A stretch of 38,511 nucleotides of DNA from Chloroflexota bacterium (GCA_002719675.1 PBID01000011.1:1-38511), one strand, 5' to 3'; positions 7,305-15,391 are shown, counted from the stretch's first letter. Notes: a model not told the origin generated them from the sequence alone. Program-made: numbers and translations.

Positions 7305-7732
7305 TTTTTACATTTCTTTTTTCAATTATTGGTTGCTCAAGTGAACAAGTACAAAATTCAAAATCTGGTGTGTTTAAGCAACCCATAGCTCAGATTCCAA
7401 AAGTAAATAGTAAAGGTGATACTGGTAGGTCTTTGCCTCCAGCTGAAGTACCTTTGATGTTTTGGAAATCTTTTGAATACAAAGATATCAGTAGGCCAGC
7501 AAACAGCGGTCATACAAAAGAAAATTTTTGTGTAATCAAAGAAACGGAAGGAATCCCAGTTCAAGAAGGAGCAGATGTGCAATTTATTAAGGATGCTGAA
7601 TGTTTTTTTACACATTTCACATCACTTGATGGTGTTCCACATAAATATATGATTGGGTTAATTAAGATCAGAATTCCAGAAACTGGAGAGGAAGGCTGGA
7701 CTTGGACTTCAGCAGTAGATTTAAAAGAGTGA
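7277..7732 (+). CDS. Lipoprotein of the local GWTW family (copy 3)
   Basis: This 151-residue protein has a clear lipoprotein signal: basic start, hydrophobic core, lipobox FSIIGCSS. Conserved features are PLMFWKSFEYK, the cysteines in NFCVIKE and AECFFTH, IGLIKIRI and the final GEEGWTWTSAV. AAAGGA precedes the ATG. The next gene downstream is its tandem duplicate, with almost the same promoter and first 14 codons, while the mature parts have diverged strongly. That pattern suggests either relaxed selection or diversification of an exposed domain with a conserved export signal. The gene ends in TGA, which shows TGA is a normal stop here. The function is unknown. Confidence 0.8.
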   Translation: MRKAIFYLLIFTFLFSIIGCSSEQVQNSKSGVFKQPIAQIPKVNSKGDTGRSLPPAEVPLMFWKSFEYKDISRPANSGHTKENFCVIKETEGIPVQEGADVQFIKDAECFFTHFTSLDGVPHKYMIGLIKIRIPETGEEGWTWTSAVDLKE

Positions 7733-7746
7733 CAGTTTAATTTTCA

Positions 7747-7842
7747 TCAAAAGAGTGTATAATCTGAAAAAATTGTTAATATAATTATATAAATTATAGT
7801 AAAAGGATTAAAAAATGCGTAAAGCAATTTTCTATTTACTTA
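7747..7842 (+). repeat. Promoter, leader and signal-peptide repeat, copy 2
   Basis: This is the second copy of the 7208-7304 segment, differing by a few substitutions and one base of length. It contains the -10 box at 7758-7763, AAAAGGA and the first codons of the gene at 7815. Confidence 0.85.
7750..7763 (+). promoter_or_regulatory. Extended -10 promoter AAAGAGTGTATAAT
   Basis: This has the same extended -10 as at 7211-7224, about 51 bases before the ATG at 7815. The gene therefore has its own promoter despite being only 82 nt from its paralogue. Confidence 0.6.
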
Positions 7843-8261
7843 CTTTCACATTGCTTTTTACTATCACTGGCTGTTCAAGTGAACAAGCGCAAAGTTCTAA
7901 ATCAGGTCTGTTAAAACAACCGTCTATTGAAGTAAAAGTTTACGAAACTGGTGGGAATAATCCTACAGTTGAGTTACCTTTATTTTTATGGACATCTTTT
8001 GACTCTAAAATGATTAACATTTATTCACATTTTACCGGTGGTGGTAAATCTGAACATTGTGTACTTCAAGAATCTGAAGGCTCTCAATTACAGGTAGGGA
8101 CAAAGATAGAAGTTCTTGAAGAAGCTACATGTTTGTATGTTAGATTGAATTCTGTTGAAGGAGCACCTAAGAATTACTCAACTGGAATTATGCGAATTCG
8201 TATTGTAGAAACTGGTGAAGAAGGTTGGACTTGGTCAAAAGCTGTCGAGTTTGACAATTAG
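7815..8261 (+). CDS. Lipoprotein of the local GWTW family (copy 4)
   Basis: This 148-residue protein is the tandem duplicate of the preceding gene. The signal peptide and lipobox (FTITGCSS) are nearly identical. The mature protein keeps LPLFLWTSFDSK, the cysteines in EHCVLQE and EATCLYVR, a TGIMRIRI strand and GEEGWTWSKAVEF. AAAAGGA is 6 nt before the ATG. The middle part (residues 35-75) hardly matches copy 3. It is predicted to be a lipid-anchored extracytoplasmic protein. The family as a whole is unrecognised; the C-terminal half could be a small SH3-like barrel. Confidence 0.8.
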   Translation: MRKAIFYLLTFTLLFTITGCSSEQAQSSKSGLLKQPSIEVKVYETGGNNPTVELPLFLWTSFDSKMINIYSHFTGGGKSEHCVLQESEGSQLQVGTKIEVLEEATCLYVRLNSVEGAPKNYSTGIMRIRIVETGEEGWTWSKAVEFDN

Positions 8262-8309
8262 TAATGTGGAACATTTTTTTGCTGGTAAATTTCAGAAATG
8301 ATATCATAC

Positions 8310-8416
8310 TAATGATGCGTTGGATTATATACAGCCCTAAAAGCAACTATGTATATATTAATAGTAGGTACTATGCTTGATCAGCTTTGCTGGTTGTACT
8401 CTACCTCGCATCATTA
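8310..8416 (+). ncRNA. Candidate structured RNA (three-way junction) upstream of a dehydrogenase gene
   Basis: Three helices nest without conflict. P1 is TAATGATGCG (8310-8319) with CGCATCATTA (8407-8416), 10 bp. P2 is TATATAC (8326-8332) with GTATATA (8351-8357). P3 is GTAG-GTAC (8364-8371) with GTAC-T-CTAC (8396-8404), continued by GATCAGC-TTT-GCTGGTT (8379-8395). No reading frame covers it. It ends 43 nt before the ATG at 8460, a place suited to a cis-regulatory RNA. A small RNA or a MITE-like inverted-repeat element are alternatives. It matches no riboswitch class I can recognise. Confidence 0.45.
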
Positions 8417-8459
8417 TTTATACTCATACTTTTAATTTTTATTAATAAAGATCATTTAA

Positions 8460-9452
8460 ATGAAGTTATCTAATTTTGCGTTTTTCCCTCCATTGGATGA
8501 AGTAAAAAAAGATTTTATTAACAGAATCCAAAGAGATTATCCAGGCATTAAAATTTTTGCATTTAAAAACGAAAGTGAAGTATTGTCAAAAATTCATTTA
8601 GTACAAGCTGGATACGGTTGGGTTAGTCCAGATGCTTTAAAGCATGCTAACAATTTGAAGTGGTTAGCTAATCCTGATACAGGAAGTTTTGTTAATGAGT
8701 CAGGTAGAGATGGATGGTTTTATAAAGAATTGGTGGAACATCCTGTAGTTGTGACAAATCCAAGAGGAATTTATTCCGATCATATTGGTAATCACATCAT
8801 GACATATTTGTTAGCTTTATCAAAAAGATTTCCAGATTTTTTTGAAGCTCAAAGAAGAAAAGAATGGAATCAAAATGCTAATCGACACGAAGTGATTCAT
8901 CTTAATCAAGCTACTGTAATGATTGTAGGTGCTGGAGGGATAGGGCAAGAGGTCGGACGATTATGCAAAGCATTTAATATGGAAGTGATTGGTGTTGATC
9001 CAAAGTTTGATCGATTAGAAAATTTTGATGAAGTAATTAAGCCAGAGCAGTTATATGATTTTCTCGGCAACATAGATGTATTAGTTTCAACGGTCATGCA
9101 TACACCTGAAACACAAAATCTATTTAATTTAAAATTGTTTAAAAAAATGAAACCTACATCAATTTTTATTAACATTGGAAGAGGAAAAACAACCAGCTTG
9201 GATGACTTAGTTAATGCTTTGGAAAACAATATAATTTCTGGAGCAGGCCTTGATGTGTTTGAAGAAGAACCATTACCCAAGAATCATAAGTTATGGAATC
9301 TTCCTGGTGTGATAATTACTCCTCATGTAGCTCTTTTAGATGCAGATGGAATCATTAACAATAGAAGATATGAAATAATTCAAAAAAATATCATTCTTTT
9401 TAATGAAGGCAAAGAATTACACAACATTGTAGATAAAGAAAAATGGTATTAA
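8460..9452 (+). CDS. D-isomer-specific 2-hydroxyacid dehydrogenase
   Basis: This cytoplasmic NAD(P)-dependent oxidoreductase interconverts a D-2-hydroxyacid and its 2-oxoacid; the substrate cannot be told. The 330-residue length is normal. The Rossmann motif is VGAGGIGQEVGR (about residues 157-168). The catalytic triad regions are present: Arg in INIGRGK, Glu in LDVFEEEPLP and His in ITPHVALL. The N-terminal substrate-binding half is divergent. The ATG has only a poor ribosome-binding site. A structured 107-nt RNA candidate lies directly upstream and may control it. Confidence 0.9.
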   Translation: MKLSNFAFFPPLDEVKKDFINRIQRDYPGIKIFAFKNESEVLSKIHLVQAGYGWVSPDALKHANNLKWLANPDTGSFVNESGRDGWFYKELVEHPVVVTNPRGIYSDHIGNHIMTYLLALSKRFPDFFEAQRRKEWNQNANRHEVIHLNQATVMIVGAGGIGQEVGRLCKAFNMEVIGVDPKFDRLENFDEVIKPEQLYDFLGNIDVLVSTVMHTPETQNLFNLKLFKKMKPTSIFINIGRGKTTSLDDLVNALENNIISGAGLDVFEEEPLPKNHKLWNLPGVIITPHVALLDADGIINNRRYEIIQKNIILFNEGKELHNIVDKEKWY

Positions 9453-9470
9453 AGAGGAAAATTATTTAAC

Positions 9471-9484
9471 AAAGAGTGTATAAT
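9471..9484 (+). promoter_or_regulatory. Extended -10 promoter AAAGAGTGTATAAT
   Basis: This has the same 14 bases as at the two lipoprotein promoters. It is followed by TTATTGACGAGG and the ATG at 9509. Confidence 0.55.
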
Positions 9485-9508
9485 CTCTGGTTATTGACGA
9501 GGTTAGTT

Positions 9509-9700
9509 ATGGCTCAAAAAATATTAATATCATTACTAATAGGTTTTGTTGGGTTTATTGTTTGGTATATTAGTTTATGGTTTTTGCCTAGTGATCAAGA
9601 TTTAATCTTTCTTTTTTGGACTGGTTTATTGGTGGTAGTTATGTGGATCCTTACTAGTAAAATATTTAAAAAAATTGATTCAAAAATAGAAGATAAATAA
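9509..9700 (+). CDS. 63-residue two-helix membrane protein
   Basis: The ATG at 9509 is chosen because GAGG lies 6 nt upstream and a good -10 box about 25 nt upstream; an earlier in-frame TTG overlaps that promoter. The protein has two hydrophobic helices (about residues 5-26 and 32-50), separated by FLPSDQD and followed by a Lys-rich tail. No family is recognised. The promoter sequence is shared with the GWTW lipoproteins, which suggests shared expression. Confidence 0.6.
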   Translation: MAQKILISLLIGFVGFIVWYISLWFLPSDQDLIFLFWTGLLVVVMWILTSKIFKKIDSKIEDK

Positions 9701-9744
9701 TCACAATAACTGATGGATTTATCTTTACTGAAAAGGATGAATTA

Positions 9745-9867
9745 ATGAATCAAATTAAAGCAGCTGTGATGTATGAATATAGCCAGCCCGTTGTTGTGGA
9801 GGAAATGGTTTTACCCCAAAAACATAATCCAAATACAATCCTGTATATCTGTAAACATGTGCAATAG
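9745..9867 (+). pseudogene. Truncated N-terminus of a zinc-type alcohol dehydrogenase
   Basis: The translation from ATG 9745 begins MNQIKAAVMYEYSQPVVVEE and continues MVLPQ, the unmistakable start of the MDR alcohol dehydrogenase family (KAAVxxEYGxPLxVEEVxxP). After about 25 codons the similarity stops and the frame ends at 9867, where it overlaps the 3' end of the opposite-strand gene. AAGGATG precedes the ATG, so the original translation start survives. The rest of the gene was removed, with the junction near 9811-9820. Confidence 0.65.
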
Positions 9868-10155
9868 TAGTCCTATGGCAATAATTCTTATATAAATATT
9901 TCTAATAAAAAGCATCAAAAAATAAAAACTAATAGCATAGTAAGAATGTAATGGGTGAAATCCAATCCCACATCTGTTTGGGTCGAATACAGGGTTAGCA
10001 AGTAAATGGTCTAAATCAACTAACATTGTTGCTATCATTATTACCCAGGCAGATTTCCATTTTTTTTTGAAAAATACCCGAGCAATTAATCCTGGGAAAA
10101 GGAGATGTAAGCTGTAATGAAGTACTGGATGAAAAATTTGTAAAAATTCTAACAT
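9811..10155 (-). CDS. DUF6122-like small membrane protein
   Basis: This 114-residue protein has about three hydrophobic helices. Conserved-looking polar motifs are FHPVLHYSLHLLFPG, MLVDLDHLLANPVFDPNRC, GFHPLHSYYA and LLLHMFTDIQDC. The His/Asp clusters within helices match the small DUF6122 family, whose role is unknown; a metal site in the membrane is possible from the residues alone. It ends where the alcohol dehydrogenase remnant begins, so its 3' neighbour was lost. It lies downstream of tsaD on the same strand, 29 nt away. Confidence 0.7.
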   Translation of the reverse strand: MLEFLQIFHPVLHYSLHLLFPGLIARVFFKKKWKSAWVIMIATMLVDLDHLLANPVFDPNRCGIGFHPLHSYYAISFYFLMLFIRNIYIRIIAIGLLLHMFTDIQDCIWIMFLG

Positions 10156-10184
10156 TTATTGTCTCTGAAAAGACTTATCAATTG

Positions 10185-11216
10185 TTATCCTAATTTCAAG
10201 TTTGGTATTGCGTCCATTGCCCATTGATGCAATTCGTTTTTCTCCAAACCTTTCGATTCAAAGTAACCTGCTGTTGCTATCATTGCTCCATTATCAGTAC
10301 ATAATTTAGGTGAAGGAACTATTACAGGAATGGGAGATTCTGTTTTTGCCTTCTCTCGAAGTAAAGAATTTGCAGTAACCCCTCCACCAAGGATTAGTGC
10401 TTTTACGTCATATTTCTCTATTGCTTTGATTGTGTTTCTAAGTAGAGTGTCAACGACAGCTTCTTGAAAGGCAGAAGCAACTTCAGAAATATCTTCTGGA
10501 TCAATTTTATTATTATTTTTTGGATACCATTTCTTTTCTTCAGCATATCTAATTAAAGAAGATTTTAAACCACTGAATGAGAAATCTAAGCTACCTTTAA
10601 TTAGAGGTCTTGGAAGTTTAGGAAAGCTTTTGTTGTTTAGTTTTGAAAATTTTTCTATTTCAGGTCCACCTGGGAATTTCAAACCTAGTATTCTAGCAGC
10701 CTTATCAAAAGCTTCTCCTGCAGCATCATCTCTTGTTCTTGCAATCAATTCAAATTCTCGATGTTCTTTCATTAGAATTAAATCAGTATGTCCTCCAGAT
10801 GCAACTAAACATAAAAATGGGAATTCACCAAATTCCTCAGGGTTTTCATTAATCCATGAAGCATATATATGTCCTGATAAATGATTTATTCCAATCAAAG
10901 GGATATCTCCTCCAGCCATAGCTAATCCTTTGGCAGAATTTACGCCTACCAGTAATGAACCAGCTAATCCGGGGCCATTGGTAACAGCTATTAGATCTAG
11001 ATCTCCCAGATCACATTTAGATTGGTTTAATGACTCTTCAATGGTAGGTATAATTGTTAGTAGATGTTGCCTTGAAGCTACTTCAGGCACTATTCCTCCA
11101 AATTTTGCATGCATTTCTGCTTGGGATGCAACAACATTAGAAAGTAAATTAGTTCCGTCTTCTACAACAGCTACAGCTGTTTCATCACATGATGTTTCTA
11201 TACCTAAAACTTTCAA
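10185..11216 (-). CDS. tsaD: tRNA N6-adenosine threonylcarbamoyltransferase
   Basis: TsaD transfers the threonylcarbamoyl group from TC-AMP to A37 of ANN-decoding tRNAs, working with TsaB and TsaE in the cytoplasm. The 343-residue protein starts MKVLGIETSCDETAVA, the family signature. Metal-binding His112 and His116 lie in NHLSGHIYA. TNGPGLAGSLLVG, ASGGHTDL, FSFSGLKSSL and LGGGVTANSLLR are all intact. The gene starts 10 nt after the amidohydrolase gene and is probably co-transcribed with it. No tsaB or tsaE is in view. Confidence 0.97.
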   Translation of the reverse strand: MKVLGIETSCDETAVAVVEDGTNLLSNVVASQAEMHAKFGGIVPEVASRQHLLTIIPTIEESLNQSKCDLGDLDLIAVTNGPGLAGSLLVGVNSAKGLAMAGGDIPLIGINHLSGHIYASWINENPEEFGEFPFLCLVASGGHTDLILMKEHREFELIARTRDDAAGEAFDKAARILGLKFPGGPEIEKFSKLNNKSFPKLPRPLIKGSLDFSFSGLKSSLIRYAEEKKWYPKNNNKIDPEDISEVASAFQEAVVDTLLRNTIKAIEKYDVKALILGGGVTANSLLREKAKTESPIPVIVPSPKLCTDNGAMIATAGYFESKGLEKNELHQWAMDAIPNLKLG

Positions 11217-11226
11217 ATTTTTAATC

Positions 11227-12336
11227 CTATATATTTAATTTCATTATTCTTAACATATTTTGGCCTAATATGTTTAATTTATCAAAATCTGACAAGAAAT
11301 TGCAGTGTATTTTGAATTGATTTAATGCTTGTTTGTAGGTGCAGAACCTGCCAACTAATGGCATGTCTGTTCCCCATATTAACCTATCAGATCCAATTTT
11401 TTCTGTGCAGATAGAAATAATTTCTTCAGTTTCAACCCATGGGTACTCAAATATGTTTCCTATTTGTATTGGTAACATTAATTGTAAATTACATTTGGGT
11501 TGTTTGAATATATTCCAAATTTCTTCTGGGAACTTTTTATGATTTTCAAGAAAAAATTTTCTCCATGGTAATCCATGGGTAATGATTACATCAGTGTTTG
11601 AATATAATTCCATCCATTTCAATAAAACTTTTTGCTCTTGAATGTAATCTTCAAATTGAATATTTTCAAAATTAGATTTTGACCTTAATCCTAGTGAAAA
11701 AAATACTGGTATTTTTAATGAAGATATTGCACTCCAGAAATCTTTCATTTTACCTTCAGTCCAGTTTTCAGATAGACCTGATTCGTAATAGTTTTTTGAA
11801 TGAAAATGATACCCCATTGTTTTTGTGTGTTGTTTTTCTGTTTCAATTTCATCAATTGATTTTTCAATTTGAAAGGGTATTTTTTTTTCTTCTAGGCTAG
11901 TTAATCTGATAAATCTATCGGGATATTTTTGGACAATATTTCTAAGGTATGTATTTAATAGTCCTAAATGGGGAGAAGTGTGAATTATACCCATATCTAC
12001 TCCAGCATAATCCATTTCGGAGATCATATATTCAGGTGTAGATTCTAAATTACTTAACATTGGAGGTAGATATTGTTTTGTATATAACTTATCCTTGTAT
12101 TCCCAGCCCAATCTACTAATATTTGTTTGCCATTTAACTTTTTGAAATTTATGAGTTTTTGGATCAATTAAAGTGGAATTATCACTTTTAGATTTGTCTG
12201 AGACTTTCCAGACTGGTTGGTGATGACCACCAAGTTCTTGTTGAATGTAATGAAATTTTTCTTCAATAGTTTCGTAGCCAGCTAATGAATCTAATTTTGG
12301 AAAACAATACATGTGTCCATCTATTATCAAGCTCAA
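11227..12336 (-). CDS. Amidohydrolase-2 family TIM-barrel protein
   Basis: This 369-residue protein resembles the metal-dependent decarboxylase/hydrolase family PF04909. It begins IIDGHMYCFP, has DYAGVDMGIIHTSP, a metal-ligand-type His in VIITHGLPWRKF and the terminal Asp in RLIWGTDMPLVGRF. The usual N-terminal HxH metal motif is HMY here, so one ligand is replaced by Tyr. That also occurs in some members and may mean altered metal binding. The substrate is unknown. It lies just upstream of tsaD (10 nt) and divergently from the aldolase operon at 12539, from which it could be functionally related. Confidence 0.8.
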   Translation of the reverse strand: MSLIIDGHMYCFPKLDSLAGYETIEEKFHYIQQELGGHHQPVWKVSDKSKSDNSTLIDPKTHKFQKVKWQTNISRLGWEYKDKLYTKQYLPPMLSNLESTPEYMISEMDYAGVDMGIIHTSPHLGLLNTYLRNIVQKYPDRFIRLTSLEEKKIPFQIEKSIDEIETEKQHTKTMGYHFHSKNYYESGLSENWTEGKMKDFWSAISSLKIPVFFSLGLRSKSNFENIQFEDYIQEQKVLLKWMELYSNTDVIITHGLPWRKFFLENHKKFPEEIWNIFKQPKCNLQLMLPIQIGNIFEYPWVETEEIISICTEKIGSDRLIWGTDMPLVGRFCTYKQALNQFKIHCNFLSDFDKLNILGQNMLRIMKLNI

Positions 12337-12538
12337 CTCCTTTTAGAAGTGATTCAAAATTGTTTACGTTTAGATAAAATACTTCTTACATGTCTAGGTG
12401 TTATTGCTTATATTTAAATAAGACAATACAATCGATTGAATATATATGTATTATAGCTCTGCTTAAATGAATTTGTGTAAAATTTTTGAAAGTATTTAAA
12501 TTAAAGGGCAATTATTTTTTAGGAGAATAGATATTATT

Positions 12539-13363
12539 ATGGTAAGTGGGTCTGAATTTAAAAAAAGGCTTCGTGCGCGGGAATTATTACTAGGTACAAT
12601 GCTTGCTTTCTTTCGTAATCCCAAATGGGTTTCAAGTATTTCCAATTTAAATTTTGATTTTGTAGTTATAGATTCAGAGCATGCTCCTAGAGATCGTGGA
12701 GAGATTTCAGATTTGGTGTCTGCTTTTAGGAATACAAACACAGTTCCTATTGTAAGAGTACCTGGCGTTTCTTCTCATCATGTAACCCAGGCGATAGATT
12801 TGGGTGCTGCTGGAGTAATAATTCCATATTGCGAGACTGTGGAACAAGTAAAATCAGTTGTAGGTGCAGCTAAATGGAATCCATTGAAGGGAATTGCCTT
12901 AGAAAAAGTAATGGATAATAATGATTTTCCGAGTTTGGAAACAAAAAAATATTTGGAAAATGAAAATAAAGATGTTATTTGTATTGTTGGGATTGAAAGT
13001 GTATTTGCTGTAGAAAATTTACCAAAAATTTTAGAAATTCAAGGAATAGATGCTATTTTTGTTGGCCCCAATGACTTGAGTATATCAATGGGAATACCTA
13101 GAGATTTTAGTAATCCCAAATATGATCAAATGTTAGAAAAAATACTCTCTTTATGCGAAGAAAAATCTGTGCCTTTAATGGTTCATCATCAGACAGTAGA
13201 ATTGCAAAAAAAATGGATTAAAAAAGGCGTTAAATTTGTATTGTATACTACTGATGAAAAAGCATTGAATAGTACCATGAGAAATGAATTCAACATTTTA
13301 AGAGAAGTTGGTGGATTTTCAGATGATGAAAAATTCATAGAAGATATTGAAGTAAAAATCTAA
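12539..13363 (+). CDS. HpcH/HpaI-family class II aldolase
   Basis: This is a 274-residue pyruvate-type aldolase, related to 2-keto-3-deoxy-L-rhamnonate and 4-hydroxy-2-oxoheptanedioate aldolases. It would split a 2-keto-3-deoxy sugar acid into pyruvate and an aldehyde. Motifs are VVIDSEHAPRD, the pyruvate-binding Arg in PIVRVPG, metal ligands Glu in GIESVFAVENL and Asp in FVGPNDLSIS, and GAAGVIIPYCET. The cap region is shortened. TTAGGAGA precedes the ATG. It is the first gene of an apparent three-gene operon with a lactonase and an oxidoreductase, consistent with oxidation of a sugar, hydrolysis of the lactone and aldol cleavage. Confidence 0.9.
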   Translation: MVSGSEFKKRLRARELLLGTMLAFFRNPKWVSSISNLNFDFVVIDSEHAPRDRGEISDLVSAFRNTNTVPIVRVPGVSSHHVTQAIDLGAAGVIIPYCETVEQVKSVVGAAKWNPLKGIALEKVMDNNDFPSLETKKYLENENKDVICIVGIESVFAVENLPKILEIQGIDAIFVGPNDLSISMGIPRDFSNPKYDQMLEKILSLCEEKSVPLMVHHQTVELQKKWIKKGVKFVLYTTDEKALNSTMRNEFNILREVGGFSDDEKFIEDIEVKI

Positions 13364-13380
13364 TAAAAGGAGATTGATCA

Positions 13381-14286
13381 TTGAGTTGGGATTTTGAATT
13401 AATTGATGGACCTTATGGTGGGGTAACAGAGGGTCCTGTTTGGGATGGTTCAGGTGTTATTTTTACACATATTCCTAAATCAAAGCTTCTTAGATATGAC
13501 CCCCAAAAAGGAAGTTCAACTGTTTTTCGTGAAGATACTAATCAGGCAAATGGATTAGCTAGAACTAAAGAGGGAGTGATATTTGCTTGTGAAGGAGATG
13601 CTCGTCGAGTTGTTTCATATAAAGGAAGTGATGCTCCTACAGAAGTTTTGATTGATTCGTTTGAAGGCAAATCTTTTAATATTCCTAACGATTTAGCAAT
13701 AGATCGTAATGGTAATATTTGGTTTACCGATCCTTTTTATGAAGGCGCTGCTGGAACATGGAGTGAGAATTTGACTCATAAAGAATTGGATCATGATTCA
13801 GTTTATTTTCTTTCTAATGATAAAGAAAAATCAGAATGGGTTGTGAAAAGGGTCACATATGATACAACTAGACCGAATGGAATATTATTTTCATTAGATT
13901 ACAAAACTTTATATGTAGCTCAGAGCGGGAGAAGAGATGACGAAAAAAGAGAATTAAGAGCTTATGATGTTAACGAGGATAATACTTTAGGCAGTTATAA
14001 AGTATTACATGATTTTGGTGCAAATAGAGGAGTGGATGGAATGGCTATTGATAAAACGGGATGTATCATTGCCACAGCAGGATGGTTTGCTGGAGGTCCG
14101 GGTCCTTCCATTTATGTTTTTTCTCCTTCTGGTGAAGTTATAGAGAGACATCCATTGATATATGATAGACCTACAAATTGTGTTTTTGGAGGAGATGACA
14201 TGAATACTTTATTTGTTACAACTATTGATGGTCATTTACTTAAAGCTGAAACAGATCGAATTGGTGTTGAATATAACAGGAATTAA
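13381..14286 (+). CDS. SMP-30/gluconolactonase-family lactonase
   Basis: This is a 301-residue six-bladed beta-propeller that hydrolyses aldonolactones. Family features are the metal Glu in TEGPVWDGSG, NIPNDLAIDRNGNIWFTDP with the metal Asn, RPNGILFS and the catalytic-type Asp in GVDGMAIDKTG. The start is TTG 13381, supported by AAAAGGAG 9 nt upstream; no ATG fits. It lies 17 nt after the aldolase gene and 27 nt before the oxidoreductase gene. Together they form a plausible non-phosphorylated sugar degradation route in the cytoplasm. Confidence 0.9.
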   Translation: MSWDFELIDGPYGGVTEGPVWDGSGVIFTHIPKSKLLRYDPQKGSSTVFREDTNQANGLARTKEGVIFACEGDARRVVSYKGSDAPTEVLIDSFEGKSFNIPNDLAIDRNGNIWFTDPFYEGAAGTWSENLTHKELDHDSVYFLSNDKEKSEWVVKRVTYDTTRPNGILFSLDYKTLYVAQSGRRDDEKRELRAYDVNEDNTLGSYKVLHDFGANRGVDGMAIDKTGCIIATAGWFAGGPGPSIYVFSPSGEVIERHPLIYDRPTNCVFGGDDMNTLFVTTIDGHLLKAETDRIGVEYNRN

Positions 14287-14313
14287 AATAGAAATTTTAT
14301 CTTGGAGGTAAAA

Positions 14314-15351
14314 ATGTCAGACAATATTAGAGTAGGATTAATTGGTGCAGGTGCTAATACTAAACTGCAACACATTCCAGGTTTCAAAAAAATAGATGGT
14401 GTAGAAATTGTAAGTGTGACAAATCGTAGTATTGCCTCTAGTCAAGCTGTTGCTGATGAATATGAAATTCCGAATGTTATTGATAACTGGATAGATGTAG
14501 TTGAATCTCCAGATAATGATGCGATATGTATAGGTACTTGGCCTTACATGCATCATCCTATGGTTTTAATGGCTCTTGAATGTAATAAACATGTATTAAC
14601 TGAAGCTCGCATGGCAATGAATTCAGTTGAAGCGAATGAGATGCTCACAGCTTCAAAAATTAATCAAGACCTAGTCACCCAGATTGTTCCTGCGCCTCAT
14701 ACTTTTAAGATTGATAAAACAGTCAAAAGATTATTGTCTGAAAATGCCATTGGAGAGATTTTATCTGTAGACTTGAATATTAGCCTTAATGGTTTTGTTG
14801 AAACTGAATCGCCTGTACATTGGAGACAGATTAGAGATTTTAGTGGTAATAATGTGATGGCTCTTGGGATATGGTACGAAACTTTGATGAGATGGATTGG
14901 CGAAGCTTCAAGTGTTATAGCACTCAGCAGAGTACATGTTAAATCTCGTAAAAGTGAGGATGGCAAAAATAATGTTCTTACCATACCTGATCATCTTGAA
15001 ATTTTAAGTGAAATGTATTCTGGACCTTTAGCTCATATTAAGATGAGTAATGTGACAGGACTAGCTTCTTCAGATAGTGCATGGCTTTTTGGAACAGAAG
15101 GTACTCTATTTATAGATCTAGAAAATCTAAATGTTTTTTTGGGTAAGCGTGGAGATTCAAAATTAGAGCCCGTGAGTATTCCTAAAAACGAAGTGGGCGT
15201 CTGGAGGGTGGAAGAAGAGTTTATTAATGCAATTAGAGGGGATGAAATTATTACTCATACTAGCTTTGAAGATGGTGTTAGATATATGGAATTTATTGAT
15301 GCCGTTCAACTTAGTGCTCAAAGTGGTAAAAAAATAAAATTGCCTTTTTAA
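14314..15351 (+). CDS. Gfo/Idh/MocA-family NAD(P)-dependent oxidoreductase
   Basis: This 345-residue protein begins with the Rossmann motif VGLIGAGANTKLQHIPG and a family-typical second region IDNWIDVVESPDNDAICIGT. The catalytic Lys position of the EKP motif reads TEARMAMN here (Arg for Lys), an atypical substitution. The start is ATG 14314, with TTGGAGG directly upstream; a TTG 12 nt earlier is within that ribosome-binding site. It is the last gene of the aldolase-lactonase operon, probably acting as sugar dehydrogenase. The replaced Lys leaves open that it uses another mechanism or another substrate. Confidence 0.9.
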   Translation: MSDNIRVGLIGAGANTKLQHIPGFKKIDGVEIVSVTNRSIASSQAVADEYEIPNVIDNWIDVVESPDNDAICIGTWPYMHHPMVLMALECNKHVLTEARMAMNSVEANEMLTASKINQDLVTQIVPAPHTFKIDKTVKRLLSENAIGEILSVDLNISLNGFVETESPVHWRQIRDFSGNNVMALGIWYETLMRWIGEASSVIALSRVHVKSRKSEDGKNNVLTIPDHLEILSEMYSGPLAHIKMSNVTGLASSDSAWLFGTEGTLFIDLENLNVFLGKRGDSKLEPVSIPKNEVGVWRVEEEFINAIRGDEIITHTSFEDGVRYMEFIDAVQLSAQSGKKIKLPF

Positions 15352-15391
15352 AAATATTTTAAACAAGACCTTAAATTTTTCTTAGGAAAAT

